Source: Devosia sp. 1566
GTDB lineage: Bacteria; Pseudomonadota; Alphaproteobacteria; Rhizobiales; Devosiaceae
Direction of reading: 5' to 3'
Assembly (NCBI RefSeq): GCF_004005995.1
Contig: NZ_CP034767.1
Location: forward strand, 3,636,501-3,700,500
DNA length: 64,000 nt
Part shown: in pieces, positions 1 through 7,698 of the stretch
Layout of the letters: the number at the start of each line of letters is the position of its first letter
Position numbering within the stretch: the first letter of the stretch is position 1
Notes under the pieces: generated by a model
What the model saw: the letters and a program-made list of their open reading frames with translations, nothing else
Told to the model about the DNA's origin: nothing
Database searches by the model: none
Made by a program: the position numbers and the translations under genes

Positions 1-1
1 G

Positions 2-415
2 TCGCTCCAGGACACCGCCAATCGCTCCAACTGCACCGCCATGTCCGATGTGCTCAACCGCATCGGCGACAAATGGAGCGTGATGGTGGTGGGCATTCTC
101 GCCCGCCACGACACCATCCGCTTCAACGAGCTCAAGCGCTCGATCAATGGCGTGTCGCAGCGCATGCTGACCCTCACCCTGCGCAATCTCGAGCGCGATG
201 GCCTGGTCACCCGCACCATCTATCCCGAAGTGCCGCCCCGGGTTGAATATGGCCTGACCGAACTGGGCAAGACGCTGACCAACCCCATCCAGGCGCTGTG
301 GGACTGGTCGGCCGAGCATCATGGCGCCATCATCGATGCCCGCACTGTCTACGATCAGCGTGCCATCGCCGTCGAGGCCGAGCAGCCGCGCAAGATCGCT
401 TACGCCAGGGGGTAG
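2..415 (+). CDS. HxlR-family transcriptional regulator, 5' end outside window
   Basis: This is a winged-helix regulator of the HxlR/MarR-like class. The frame is open to the left edge, and codons before the first ATG (41) encode an Asn-Cys just upstream of IGDKWS. HxlR proteins have a conserved Cys at that place, so the true start probably lies outside the window. The helix-turn-helix part reads FNELKRSINGVSQRMLT and is followed by the wing (GLVTRTIYPEVPPRVEYGLT). The C-terminal tail is about 30 residues. HxlR proteins often sense electrophiles or redox state through the Cys, but the inducer cannot be told here. The stop lies 4 bases before the next gene, so the two may be co-transcribed. Confidence 0.85.
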   Translation, partial: SLQDTANRSNCTAMSDVLNRIGDKWSVMVVGILARHDTIRFNELKRSINGVSQRMLTLTLRNLERDGLVTRTIYPEVPPRVEYGLTELGKTLTNPIQALWDWSAEHHGAIIDARTVYDQRAIAVEAEQPRKIAYARG

Positions 416-419
416 CTGA

Positions 420-1211
420 ATGCCCTTGCCCTGGACCCGACCAGTCCTCGCTGGGCAGTTGCAGGACCTGGGCCTCGAGCGCGGCGATGCCGTGCTGGTG
501 CACGCGGCGCTGCGCCAGGTCGGCCCTATTCTGGGCGGCCCCGACGCGCTGATCGACGCCTTCACTGATGTGCTCGGCCCCGAGGGCACGCTCCTGGGTT
601 ATTGCGACTGGCAAGCCGAGGAAGACGCCTTTGCCGATCCCGCGCTCCGCCCCCATGTGCCGCCATTCGATCCAGAGCGCTCGCGCTCGATCCGCGACAA
701 CGGCGCCTTTCCCGAATTGCTGCGCACCACCCCCGGGGCCCGGCGCAGCGGCAATCCCGGCGCCTCCTGCGCCGCCCTGGGTGGGCAGGCCGACTGGTTC
801 ACCGCCGATCATGCCCTCGATTATGGCTATGGCACGCAATCCCCGCTCGGCAAACTGGTCGAGGCGGGCGGCAAAACGCTGATGCTCGGCGCCCCGCTGG
901 ACACCATGACCCTGCTGCACCATGCCGAGCACCTCGCCCGCTTCCCCGACAAGCCGGTTAAGCGCTTCGAGGTCCCGCTGCTTATAAATGGCGCCACTCG
1001 CTGGCGCTGGTGCGAGGAGTTCGACACTGCCAACGCCCCGCCTGGGCTCCCCGAAGATTATTTCGCCACCGTGGTGCGCGATTATCTCGCCACTGGCGCC
1101 GGGCAAACGGGCCGGGTCGGCAATGCCGATTGCGTCCTCGTTGCCGCGCCCGAGATCCTTGCCTTCGCCGTTCACTGGCTCGAACAGCATTACCGCACGG
1201 TGGGAAACTGA
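420..1211 (+). CDS. AAC(3)-family aminoglycoside N-acetyltransferase-like protein
   Basis: The 263-residue protein matches the AAC(3)/YokD (Antibiotic_NAT) family, which transfers acetyl from acetyl-CoA to the 3-amino group of aminoglycosides. Visible family marks are the N-terminal VLVHAALRQVG (about 25-35), the RRSGNPGASCAALG stretch, and the LGAPLDTMTLLHHAEH segment with the family's conserved His residues. Length is normal (about 260-280). It starts 4 bases after the HxlR-type regulator and may be controlled by it. Chromosomal family members in soil alphaproteobacteria are often not proven resistance genes and may have other amine substrates. Resistance is therefore a possibility, not a claim. 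Confidence 0.85.
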   Translation: MPLPWTRPVLAGQLQDLGLERGDAVLVHAALRQVGPILGGPDALIDAFTDVLGPEGTLLGYCDWQAEEDAFADPALRPHVPPFDPERSRSIRDNGAFPELLRTTPGARRSGNPGASCAALGGQADWFTADHALDYGYGTQSPLGKLVEAGGKTLMLGAPLDTMTLLHHAEHLARFPDKPVKRFEVPLLINGATRWRWCEEFDTANAPPGLPEDYFATVVRDYLATGAGQTGRVGNADCVLVAAPEILAFAVHWLEQHYRTVGN

Positions 1212-1246
1212 TCGTGTCCGCGCTAAAAAGCTGCGCACGCACCCAG

Positions 1247-1275
1247 TTGCGGCGCAAAGCGCCTTGCGCTAGACA
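1247..1275 (+). promoter_or_regulatory. Probable promoter of tRNA-Leu(CAA)
   Basis: TTGCGG at 1247-1252 and TAGACA at 1270-1275 are separated by 17 bases. The -10 ends 8 bases before the mature 5' end of the tRNA, which is the usual geometry for a tRNA gene with a very short leader. Confidence 0.5.
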
Positions 1276-1283
1276 CAGCCCGT

Positions 1284-1367
1284 GCCCCTCTGGCGGAATG
1301 GTAGACGCAGAGGACTCAAAATCCTCCGCCGCGAGGCGTGCCGGTTCGAGTCCGGCGGGGGGCACCA
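1284..1367 (+). tRNA. tRNA-Leu (anticodon CAA)
   Basis: The 84-base gene folds as a class II tRNA. The acceptor GCCCCTC pairs with GGGGGGC (one T-G wobble). The anticodon stem GAGGA/TCCTC closes the loop CTCAAAA, with CAA at 1317-1319. A variable arm precedes the T-arm GCCGG-TTCGAGT-CCGGC. CCA is encoded at 1365-1367. It reads UUG leucine codons. No duplicated 3' end or integrase follows, so there is no sign that it serves as an integration site. Confidence 0.95.
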
Positions 1368-1744
1368 GTTTCCTTCAGCTTTGGCGTTCCACAGTTGCTC
1401 CCGGCAATGCCGGTGACCTCTGGCTGGATTTGCAAGCCCGCTGACAAGCAAGAGCAGGCACCTGCGCCAGTCAGCCCAGTGGCGCAAGGCGGCCGCAAAG
1501 CCGGCCCACTGGCAGCAGCAGAACCCTATCGGCCCCAATTTGCTGACCGTGCTGGTCGTATCCTCATTGACCGCGCTTTGCTCTCCATCAGCCGCCAGCG
1601 GCAAGGGGGGAAAAGTTCCCCAACTGGGCTCTCAGATTTTTGTGACCAGCAAACCGCACAACATGGCGCCGTTAACCAAACGGCTTACCGCGCTATTAAG
1701 ACTCTCTGCGCAATTTGCAGGGACATCTTTATACGAGGTTTATC
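1368..1744. other. Gene-free region between tRNA-Leu and outer-membrane protein gene
   Basis: No coding frame here is convincing. The region presumably carries the promoter of the outer-membrane protein gene. The best candidate is TTAACC (1672-1677), a 16-base spacer and TATTAA (1694-1699), with a poor -35. GAGG at 1734-1737 is the ribosome-binding site of the downstream gene. I see no repeat or RNA structure of note. Confidence 0.5.
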
Positions 1745-2431
1745 ATGAAGCATGCAGCGATCATCTTGGGCGGAGCGCTTCTGCTGACGGGTACGGCCAA
1801 CGCCGCCGACCTGTCCTGGAACAGTGGCGCAGCCGCGACGCCGTTCTATTCGTCATCCTCCGCCTTCAACTGGTCCGGCTTTTATGCCGGCGTGAACGGC
1901 GGCTACGGCTTTGGCGAAACCACGCAGGAAGCATCCGGCGGCGGCCCCGAGATCGACACCAATACCGATGGCTGGTCGCTCGGCGCCCAGGTCGGCTACA
2001 ACATGGATATGGGCAGCGGCTTCATCGTCGGTGTGGAAGCGGACGGCCAGTGGTCCTCGATCGGCTATGAAGAAGATATCGGCCCAGGCACTACTTTCGA
2101 ATCCGGCATCGATGCCTATGGCACGCTGCGTGGCCGCGCCGGCATGGCACTGGATCGCGTGATGCCCTATGTCACCGCCGGTGTCGCCGTCGGCAAGGGC
2201 TCGATGAGCACCACGGACGCGGCCAATGTCGTGACCTCGCAGTCCACCACCCATCTGGGCTGGACCGTGGGCGCGGGCCTCGAAGCTGCCGCCACCGACA
2301 ACCTGACCCTCAAGGCCGAATATCTCTATGTGGACCTGGGCACCCAGACCTATTCCGGCCTGCCCGGCGGCTCGGTCGACTCCACGCAGCGCTTCAGCGT
2401 GGTGCGCGCCGGCATGAACTACAAGTTCTAG
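1745..2431 (+). CDS. Outer-membrane beta-barrel protein (Omp25/Omp31/RopB-like)
   Basis: The 228-residue precursor begins with a signal peptide (MKHAAIILGGALLLTGTANA, cleavage near residue 20). A domain of alternating amphipathic strands follows, with the typical opening NWSGFYAGVNGGYGFG and a final strand ending in aromatic Phe (VVRAGMNYKF). These mark the OmpA-like 8-stranded barrel family (OMP_b-brl) of Brucella Omp25/Omp31 and rhizobial RopB. The likely role is outer-membrane structure and stability. The ATG at 1745 is chosen because GAGG lies 7 bases upstream and the signal peptide starts there. An earlier in-frame start at 1715 would put extra residues before the signal peptide. Confidence 0.9.
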   Translation: MKHAAIILGGALLLTGTANAADLSWNSGAAATPFYSSSSAFNWSGFYAGVNGGYGFGETTQEASGGGPEIDTNTDGWSLGAQVGYNMDMGSGFIVGVEADGQWSSIGYEEDIGPGTTFESGIDAYGTLRGRAGMALDRVMPYVTAGVAVGKGSMSTTDAANVVTSQSTTHLGWTVGAGLEAAATDNLTLKAEYLYVDLGTQTYSGLPGGSVDSTQRFSVVRAGMNYKF

Positions 2432-2452
2432 TCCAGCGGCAATGTCCCAACC

Positions 2453-3274
2453 ATGACCATCAGGACCGGAACGGCAGGCTGGGTGTTCGAGCCTTGGCGC
2501 GGCACGTTCTATCCTGATGGTCTGGTGCAGAAGCGGGAGCTTGCCTATAGCAGCTCCCGGCTCGGCACCATCGAGATCAATGCGACCTTCCGGGCCAACC
2601 AGAAGCCCGCGAGCTTTGCCAAATGGGCCGCCGAAACCCGCGATGGGTTCGTGTTTGCGGTCAAGGGCCCCCAACTCGTCACCCATATCCGCCGCCTCAA
2701 GAACTGCCGGCCTGAACTCGCCAACTTCTTGGCCTCGGGTCCCCTGGCACTCGGCCCCAAGCTCGGCCCCTTCGTCTGGCAGCTGCCCCCCAACCTGGCG
2801 CTGGACCTCGGCGTGCTGGAAGACTTCCTCGCCCTCCTGCCCCGCACCCCCGATGAGTACCTCGCGCTGGCAGCCACGGCCGATGAGCGCCTCAAAACCC
2901 CGCCTTTTCTTGATGCCACCGGTGTCGGCCCAATCCGCCACGCCATCGAAGCGCGTCACCCCAGCTGGGATGACCCTGCCGCCCGTGACCTCCTCGCGCA
3001 GCACAACACCGCCCTCGTGATTAGCGACACCGTCCAGCAACCCGCCCGCGTTCTCACCGCCGATTTCGCTTATTGCCGCCTGCAGGGCCCTGCCCGCCCC
3101 GATGCTGCCGGCTACACTCCTGACGACATCGCCGATTGGGCCAGCCAAATCCGCGATTGGGACGCCGCGGGGCACGATGTTTTTGCCCTTTTTGTGCATG
3201 AGGACAAGCTGCACGCCCCCGCCAATGCCATCGCCCTGCGCCAGGCCCTCGGGATCAGCCTGCCCGGCGATTAG
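2453..3274 (+). CDS. DUF72 (YecE-like) protein
   Basis: The 273-residue protein has the DUF72 hallmarks: the N-terminal TGTAGWVFEPWRGTFYP, the YSSRLGTIEINATFR segment, and FVFAVKGPQLVTHIRRL. The C-terminal ADFAYCRLQG and DVFALFVHEDKLHAPANA motifs complete the family pattern. The family has a TIM-barrel fold of unproven biochemical role. It starts 21 bases after the outer-membrane gene but has no strong ribosome-binding site. It probably has no functional link to that gene. Confidence 0.9.
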   Translation: MTIRTGTAGWVFEPWRGTFYPDGLVQKRELAYSSSRLGTIEINATFRANQKPASFAKWAAETRDGFVFAVKGPQLVTHIRRLKNCRPELANFLASGPLALGPKLGPFVWQLPPNLALDLGVLEDFLALLPRTPDEYLALAATADERLKTPPFLDATGVGPIRHAIEARHPSWDDPAARDLLAQHNTALVISDTVQQPARVLTADFAYCRLQGPARPDAAGYTPDDIADWASQIRDWDAAGHDVFALFVHEDKLHAPANAIALRQALGISLPGD

Positions 3275-3359
3275 CATCAAATCGCCGTTCCGCTCTGGTT
3301 TTTACCGGCTTGTGCGGCTATCCCACCCGCACCCACAAGCGTCACTCCGGAACCCGCCC

Positions 3360-3878
3360 ATGGCCGCCTCGCTTCGCTCTCCGCTCGACAAGATCAGTGC
3401 GGCCCTTGCTTTTGCGCTCGGCCTGCTGGCGATCACGCTGGCTTGGGCGTCCGAGCTGATCGGCGGTCTCGTGCCCTGCGATCTCTGCCTTGAGCAGCGC
3501 CTGGCCTATTATTTGGGCCTGCCCATTCTCTTCCTGGTGCTGCTGTTCTGGAACCGCATGCCCCTGGCGCTCTGGTACCTCGCCATGGCCGTGGCCACCG
3601 CCATTTTCGCCTGGGGCGCCTATATGGGCATCTACCATGCCGGGGTGGAATGGGGTTTCTGGCCCGGCCCGACCGCCTGCACCGGGGTAGGCGCCGGCGT
3701 GAGCTTTGATGCGCTGAGCGATCTCAACGCCGCCCATGTCGTGGGCTGCGACGTCGTGCAGTTCCGCTTCCTAGGCCTGTCGCTGGCGGGCATGAATGCC
3801 CTCGTCTCCATCGCCATTGTCGGCCTGCTGCTGGTCGCGATCGCCGCGCAGCGCCGCTTCAACCAGCGCCTCGCCTAG
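3360..3878 (+). CDS. DsbB-like disulfide bond formation membrane protein
   Basis: The 172-residue protein has four predicted membrane helices (about 12-30, 48-64, 70-92, 144-163). The periplasmic CxxC pair CDLC is at 40-43 after the first helix. A second pair of cysteines (C107 and C130) lies in the long loop before the last helix. This is the DsbB layout, in which DsbA is reoxidised and electrons pass to quinone. No dsbA is nearby. The ATG at 3360 has only a weak upstream CCGGA. Its TAG stop shares the palindrome CTAG (3875-3878) with the stop of the convergent HNH gene, so there is no room for a separate terminator. Confidence 0.88.
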   Translation: MAASLRSPLDKISAALAFALGLLAITLAWASELIGGLVPCDLCLEQRLAYYLGLPILFLVLLFWNRMPLALWYLAMAVATAIFAWGAYMGIYHAGVEWGFWPGPTACTGVGAGVSFDALSDLNAAHVVGCDVVQFRFLGLSLAGMNALVSIAIVGLLLVAIAAQRRFNQRLA

Positions 3879-4432
3879 GGCTCGAGCTCGATATCCCAGT
3901 AGAGATAGTCGAGCCAGCTCTGGTGCAGATGGTTGGGCGGGAACGCCCGGCCATTATTGTGCAGGTCATAGACCGTGGGCGGATAGGGCGCCTGGCGCGG
4001 GAACATCTTGATTTCGGACGGCATTCGATTGGCCTTGCGCAGATTGCAGGGCGCGCAGGCCGCCACCACATTTTCCCAGGTGGTCTGCCCGCCCTTGGAG
4101 CGCGGGATCACATGGTCGAAGGTCAGATCATCCTTGCAGCCGCAATATTGGCACTGGAAATGATCGCGCAAAAACACGTTGAAGCGGGTAAAGGCGGGAT
4201 GGCGCGCCGGCTTCACATAATCTTTGAGCGACACCACGCTCGGCAGCCGCATCTCGAAGCTCGGTGAATGCACCACCATGTCGTAATGCGAGACGATATT
4301 GACGCGCTCCAGGCACACCGCCTTGATGGCGTCCTGCCAGGACCATAGCGACAGCGGATAGTAACTGAGCGGCCGGAAGTCGGCGTTCAGAACCAGGGCG
4401 GGACAGGCCTCAGGCGACACGTGGATCGTCAC
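3875..4432 (-). CDS. HNH endonuclease
   Basis: The 185-residue protein has a C-terminal HNH nuclease domain. Visible residues are zinc ligands C94-x2-C97 and C126-x2-C129, catalytic D106-H107 in LTFDHVIPRSKGG, and N121. The N-terminal 90 residues (VLNADFRPLSYYPLSLWSW) are typical of the chromosomal HNH family common in alphaproteobacteria. That family is usually solitary and has no assigned role. It starts with GTG at 4432, 7 bases after GGGAG. No methyltransferase or restriction partner lies nearby, so a restriction role is not supported. Confidence 0.9.
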   Translation of the reverse strand: MTIHVSPEACPALVLNADFRPLSYYPLSLWSWQDAIKAVCLERVNIVSHYDMVVHSPSFEMRLPSVVSLKDYVKPARHPAFTRFNVFLRDHFQCQYCGCKDDLTFDHVIPRSKGGQTTWENVVAACAPCNLRKANRMPSEIKMFPRQAPYPPTVYDLHNNGRAFPPNHLHQSWLDYLYWDIELEP

Positions 4433-4493
4433 TTGAGTCTCCCGAAACGGGAATCGAAGGAGTCCATATCCTCCTTATACTAAGCCCTTTGTA

Positions 4494-5183
4494 TCAGTCC
4501 TGTGAAGGCTGCTCGTGCAGAACTGCGTTCCCGTTGTTTTGATTGATCTTGCGGATGAATTGATCAACAAACGCCACCCCATCGGGCGCAATCCCATGCG
4601 CCACTCCCGGCGAGACATGGTAGTGCACCTCGATCCCGGCTTCCTTAAGCTTCCGCGCGGCTTCGGCGCTGAAGCGCGGCTCCACCACCCCGTCCCGATC
4701 CCCATGCACGAGGCACACCGGCGGCGTGCCCAGCTTGCCCTCGCCAAATCCCGGTGGGGGCGCCAAGGCGCCGGCAATGGCGACAATGCCCATCAGCCGC
4801 TCGGGAATGGACAGCCCGGCATGCAGCGCCACCATCGCCCCCTGGCTAAAGCCGGCCAGCAGCGTGTTCTCGGGCGCAATCCCCGTCTCCTCCCGTAGCT
4901 CGCGCAAATAGCGCACCAGCGTTTCGCGCGCCTCGGTCGCCCCGCTCCAGCTCACCTCTCGCCCCCCGAAGTAGATGGGGAACCACTGGTAACCCGGCGA
5001 GCCCGGGCAGGGCTGGGGCGCATTGGGGGCAATAAACATCGCCTCGGGCATGGCATCCTGCCAAAACGGCGCAAGCCCGATCAGATCAGCCCCATCCGAG
5101 CCATAGCCGTGCAGCAACACGGCCAGTTGGCGGGGTGCCGCCCCGCTCTTGGGGGGCACACTGGGGCCGGTGAGAATACTCAA
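4494..5183 (-). CDS. Alpha/beta-hydrolase (carboxylesterase/phospholipase family)
   Basis: The 229-residue protein belongs to the Abhydrolase_2 group. The oxyanion region is LLHGYGSDGADL (23-34). The nucleophile elbow is GFSQG with S113, the acid is D164 in GDRDGVV, and the base is H196 in GVAHGI. Members hydrolyse short-chain esters or lysophospholipids, but the substrate here is unknown. It starts with TTG at 5183. That TTG overlaps the stop of the upstream glycosylase gene (TTGA, 5180-5183) and sits 7 bases after AAGGAA. The two genes are therefore translationally coupled. Confidence 0.88.
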   Translation of the reverse strand: MSILTGPSVPPKSGAAPRQLAVLLHGYGSDGADLIGLAPFWQDAMPEAMFIAPNAPQPCPGSPGYQWFPIYFGGREVSWSGATEARETLVRYLRELREETGIAPENTLLAGFSQGAMVALHAGLSIPERLMGIVAIAGALAPPPGFGEGKLGTPPVCLVHGDRDGVVEPRFSAEAARKLKEAGIEVHYHVSPGVAHGIAPDGVAFVDQFIRKINQNNGNAVLHEQPSQD

Positions 5184-5839
5184 AGCGCAATTCCTTCCTT
5201 GTCGCGGATCGCCGCGAAATACCGCCAGAACAACAGCGCCGCCGCCGAGCGATGCGGCGCCCAGCCTGCGGCAATGGCTTCCATCTGCTTGATGGTGGGC
5301 CGCACCTCAAGCTCGAGCCCCCAATGCACCGCCTTGAGCAGCGCCAGGTCCCCCGCAGGAAACACATCGGGATGGCCCGCGCAGAACATCAGGTAAACCT
5401 GCGCCGTCCAGGGGCCGATCCCCTTATGTGCCGTGAGATAATCCACCGCCGCCTCGGCGGGCAATGTTTCGAGATGGGAAAAATCAAGCGCCCCCGCCAC
5501 CACCGCCTCGGCGATCACCCGCACGGTGCGATATTTGCCGCCCGAAAAGCCGGTGGCCCGTACCTCGGCTTCGCTGAGGGTAAGATAAGCGCGGGGATCA
5601 TGGGCGCCCGGCAGCTGGGCGAAGCGGCTCCAGATCGCATTGGCGCTGGCGACGGACAATTGCTGGCCGCAGATCACCCGCGCAATGCCGGCAAATCCCG
5701 CCTCGGTGATCCGCGGCCGCACAATGCCCGCCCGCGCCCGCACGGGGGCCAGGCGCGGATCGAGCCGCACCAGGGCGTCCAGATGGGCGTCCACCGCCGC
5801 TTGCGTATCGAGGCGCGGTGACGTCAGCGCGTCGTTCAT
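5180..5839 (-). CDS. DNA-3-methyladenine glycosylase II (AlkA-type, HhH-GPD)
   Basis: This base-excision repair glycosylase (219 residues from the ATG at 5839) removes alkylated purines. The helix-hairpin-helix is HKGIGPWTA (138-146). The catalytic Asp of the GPD loop is probably D164 in FPAGDLAL. The GQQLS motif sits near residue 58. It lacks the Ada-like N-terminal domain of E. coli AlkA, as is common in rhizobia. A TTG at 5869 would add 10 residues, but its AGGGGA lies only 3 bases upstream. The ATG overlaps the divergent gluQ start inside CATG (5837-5840). Translation is coupled to the downstream esterase. Confidence 0.88.
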   Translation of the reverse strand: MNDALTSPRLDTQAAVDAHLDALVRLDPRLAPVRARAGIVRPRITEAGFAGIARVICGQQLSVASANAIWSRFAQLPGAHDPRAYLTLSEAEVRATGFSGGKYRTVRVIAEAVVAGALDFSHLETLPAEAAVDYLTAHKGIGPWTAQVYLMFCAGHPDVFPAGDLALLKAVHWGLELEVRPTIKQMEAIAAGWAPHRSAAALLFWRYFAAIRDKEGIAL

Positions 5840-6728
5840 GTATTGTGCTGTCGTGTCGAAGTCACCCAACCGTCCCCTGCTGCGTTTTGCCCCTAGCCCT
5901 AACGGGCTCTTGCATCTGGGCCACGCCTTTTCCGCCCTTTACACCTGGGCTGCGGCTGCCGCCTTGCGCGGCACCGTCCTTTTACGGATCGAAGACATCG
6001 ACTTCGAGCGGTGTAAACCCGAATTTACCGACGCCATCTTTCGCGACCTGCATTGGCTGGGGCTGGATTGGCCCACTCCGGTCATGCACCAGTCGCAGCG
6101 CCTCGATCATTATGCCGCCGCCGGCGAGCGCCTGCGCGACCTCGACCTGCTTTATCCCTGCTTTTGCTCGCGCGCCGAAATCGCCGCCAAATCTACTGGC
6201 ACCGACCCCGATGGGGCGCCGCTCTACCCCGGCACCTGCCGGCATCTGAGCGCCGCCGAACAGATCGAGCGGCTCGAGCGCGGCGATCCCGTGCAGTTCC
6301 GTTTGCGCAATGATCGCGCCCGCGCCATGACCGGCCCGCTGACCTTTACCCTTGTCGGCCCGCTTATCACCGATCGCCCGCAGATCCGCTATGCCCGCCC
6401 CGAACGCTGGGGCGATGTGGTGCTCCAGCGCAAGGGCACCCCCACCAGCTATCACCTGAGCGTCGTTGTCGATGACGCCGCGCAAAACATCACCCATGTG
6501 ACCCGTGGTCGCGACATGGAAGCCTCGACCGATATCCATGTTCTCCTGCAGTTCCTTCTCGGCCTGCCCTCGCCCATCTACCATTTCCACCGCCTCATCC
6601 TTGATGGAGAGGGCAACAAGCTCAGCAAATCGCGGAACTCGCAATCCCTTGCGGCGCTGCGGCAGGCCGGCTGGAGCCCCGACGATGTCAGGCGCGAACT
6701 CGGCTTTGCGCCGCGCCAGCTCAATTGA
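5838..6728 (+). CDS. gluQ: Glutamyl-Q tRNA(Asp) synthetase
   Basis: This truncated glutamyl-tRNA synthetase paralogue charges glutamate onto queuosine of tRNA(Asp). Visible features are the class I HIGH variant HLGH (about 26-29), the zinc-binding set CFC plus Y and C in LYPGTC, and a KMSKS variant KLSKS near the end. The anticodon-binding domain is absent, so the 296-residue length fits the family. The ATG at 5838 overlaps the divergent alkA start. A GTG at 5853 is a reasonable alternative, and neither has a clear ribosome-binding site. Confidence 0.9.
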   Translation: MYCAVVSKSPNRPLLRFAPSPNGLLHLGHAFSALYTWAAAAALRGTVLLRIEDIDFERCKPEFTDAIFRDLHWLGLDWPTPVMHQSQRLDHYAAAGERLRDLDLLYPCFCSRAEIAAKSTGTDPDGAPLYPGTCRHLSAAEQIERLERGDPVQFRLRNDRARAMTGPLTFTLVGPLITDRPQIRYARPERWGDVVLQRKGTPTSYHLSVVVDDAAQNITHVTRGRDMEASTDIHVLLQFLLGLPSPIYHFHRLILDGEGNKLSKSRNSQSLAALRQAGWSPDDVRRELGFAPRQLN

Positions 6729-6881
6729 GGCTCAAGCGCGTGAGCCAGCTTGGATGCGGGGAAAGCACCCCGGCTGTTCACCTGCAGCAAGATTTATGGC
6801 ATGCAGGCCCCGCTTGCCGCTGCCGTTTGCATCCCGTCAGCGGCTCGCCCATTTAGGGATCATCATCCCCGGCAGGAACTC

Positions 6882-7082
6882 ATGGAAAACCTTCTCAATA
6901 TCGTCACTGCCCTGGTCATGCTGTTTGTGGTCGGGGTGCTCCTGCTGGGCTTTTGGAACATGCTCAAGGGCGGCTCGGGCAATACCAGCCAGCGCCTGAT
7001 GCGCCTGCGCGTGATTGGCCAGGCGGTCGCATTGCTGCTGCTGCTGGCCGCATTGTTCTTCTTTGGCGGATCGAGGGGCTGA
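6882..7082 (+). CDS. Small twin-transmembrane protein with HIG1-like domain
   Basis: The 66-residue protein has two membrane helices (about 8-28 and 44-61). They are joined by a short basic loop with RLMRLRVIGQ, which resembles the motif of the hypoxia-induced Hig1 family of respiratory-complex accessory proteins. AGGA precedes the ATG by 5 bases. Its stop lies 3 bases before the cobalamin adenosyltransferase start, so the two are an operon. A role in respiratory supercomplex stability is inferred from the mitochondrial relatives only. Confidence 0.75.
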   Translation: MENLLNIVTALVMLFVVGVLLLGFWNMLKGGSGNTSQRLMRLRVIGQAVALLLLLAALFFFGGSRG

Positions 7083-7085
7083 ACC

Positions 7086-7682
7086 ATGGTCAAACTGAAT
7101 TCCATCTATACCCGCACCGGCGATGACGGCAGCACCGGCCTCGTGCGTGGGCCGCGCCGTCCCAAATATGATCTGCGGGTTGAGGCTTATGGCACGGTCG
7201 ATGAAGCCAACAGCTTTATCGGCCTCGCGCGGCTGCAAACCGGCTCCATGCCCAAGATCGACACCATGCTCGCCCGTATCCAGAACGATCTCTTCGATGT
7301 CGGCTCGGATCTCGCCACCCCCGGGCAAGACGCGCCCGATGCCGAGCACCCCTCCCTGCGCATCACTGCCGCCCAGACCACTTGGATCGAAAAGCAGATC
7401 GACAGCTACAATGCCGATCTCGCCCCGCTCAAAAGCTTTGTCCTCCCCGGCGGTACGCCCTTGTCCGCGGCCTTTCACGTGGCACGTACGGTGACGCGCC
7501 GTGCCGAGCGGCTGGTGGTGGAACTGGCCGCGGCCGAGCCCGACACCAATCCCGAAGCTGTTCGCTACCTCAATCGCCTGTCGGATCTGTTCTTTGTGCT
7601 GGCGCGCGTTGCCAACAACCAGGGCGCCAAGGACGTGCTCTGGGTGCCGGGCGGTTACGGGGACGCCCGCAGGGGCAGCTGA
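7086..7682 (+). CDS. Cob(I)yrinic acid a,c-diamide adenosyltransferase (PduO type)
   Basis: The 198-residue enzyme transfers adenosyl from ATP to cob(I)alamin, making adenosylcobalamin. It has the PduO/MMAB signatures: TRTGDDGSTGL near the N-terminus (ATP binding), FVLPGGT in the middle, and RTVTRRAERLVV followed by YLNRLSDLFFVLAR at the C-terminus. GAGGGG precedes the ATG. No other cobalamin genes are in the window. It probably serves B12 salvage for methylmalonyl-CoA mutase or ribonucleotide reductase elsewhere. Confidence 0.93.
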   Translation: MVKLNSIYTRTGDDGSTGLVRGPRRPKYDLRVEAYGTVDEANSFIGLARLQTGSMPKIDTMLARIQNDLFDVGSDLATPGQDAPDAEHPSLRITAAQTTWIEKQIDSYNADLAPLKSFVLPGGTPLSAAFHVARTVTRRAERLVVELAAAEPDTNPEAVRYLNRLSDLFFVLARVANNQGAKDVLWVPGGYGDARRGS

Positions 7683-7698
7683 ATGGGGGCGGATCGGC

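Noticed and set aside
1853..3280. Long open frame on the minus strand opposite the outer-membrane and DUF72 genes
   Set aside because: It has Gly/Ala/His-rich composition typical of antisense frames in GC-rich genes and no recognisable domain.
3875..4432. HNH gene as part of a restriction or defence system
   Set aside because: No methyltransferase, specificity subunit or other defence gene is near. The type is a common solitary chromosomal HNH protein.
6540..6554. Exact GTTC-N7-GTTC inside gluQ
   Set aside because: It lies deep in coding sequence with no promoter context. About two chance copies are expected in 64 kb over both strands, so this one is taken as chance.
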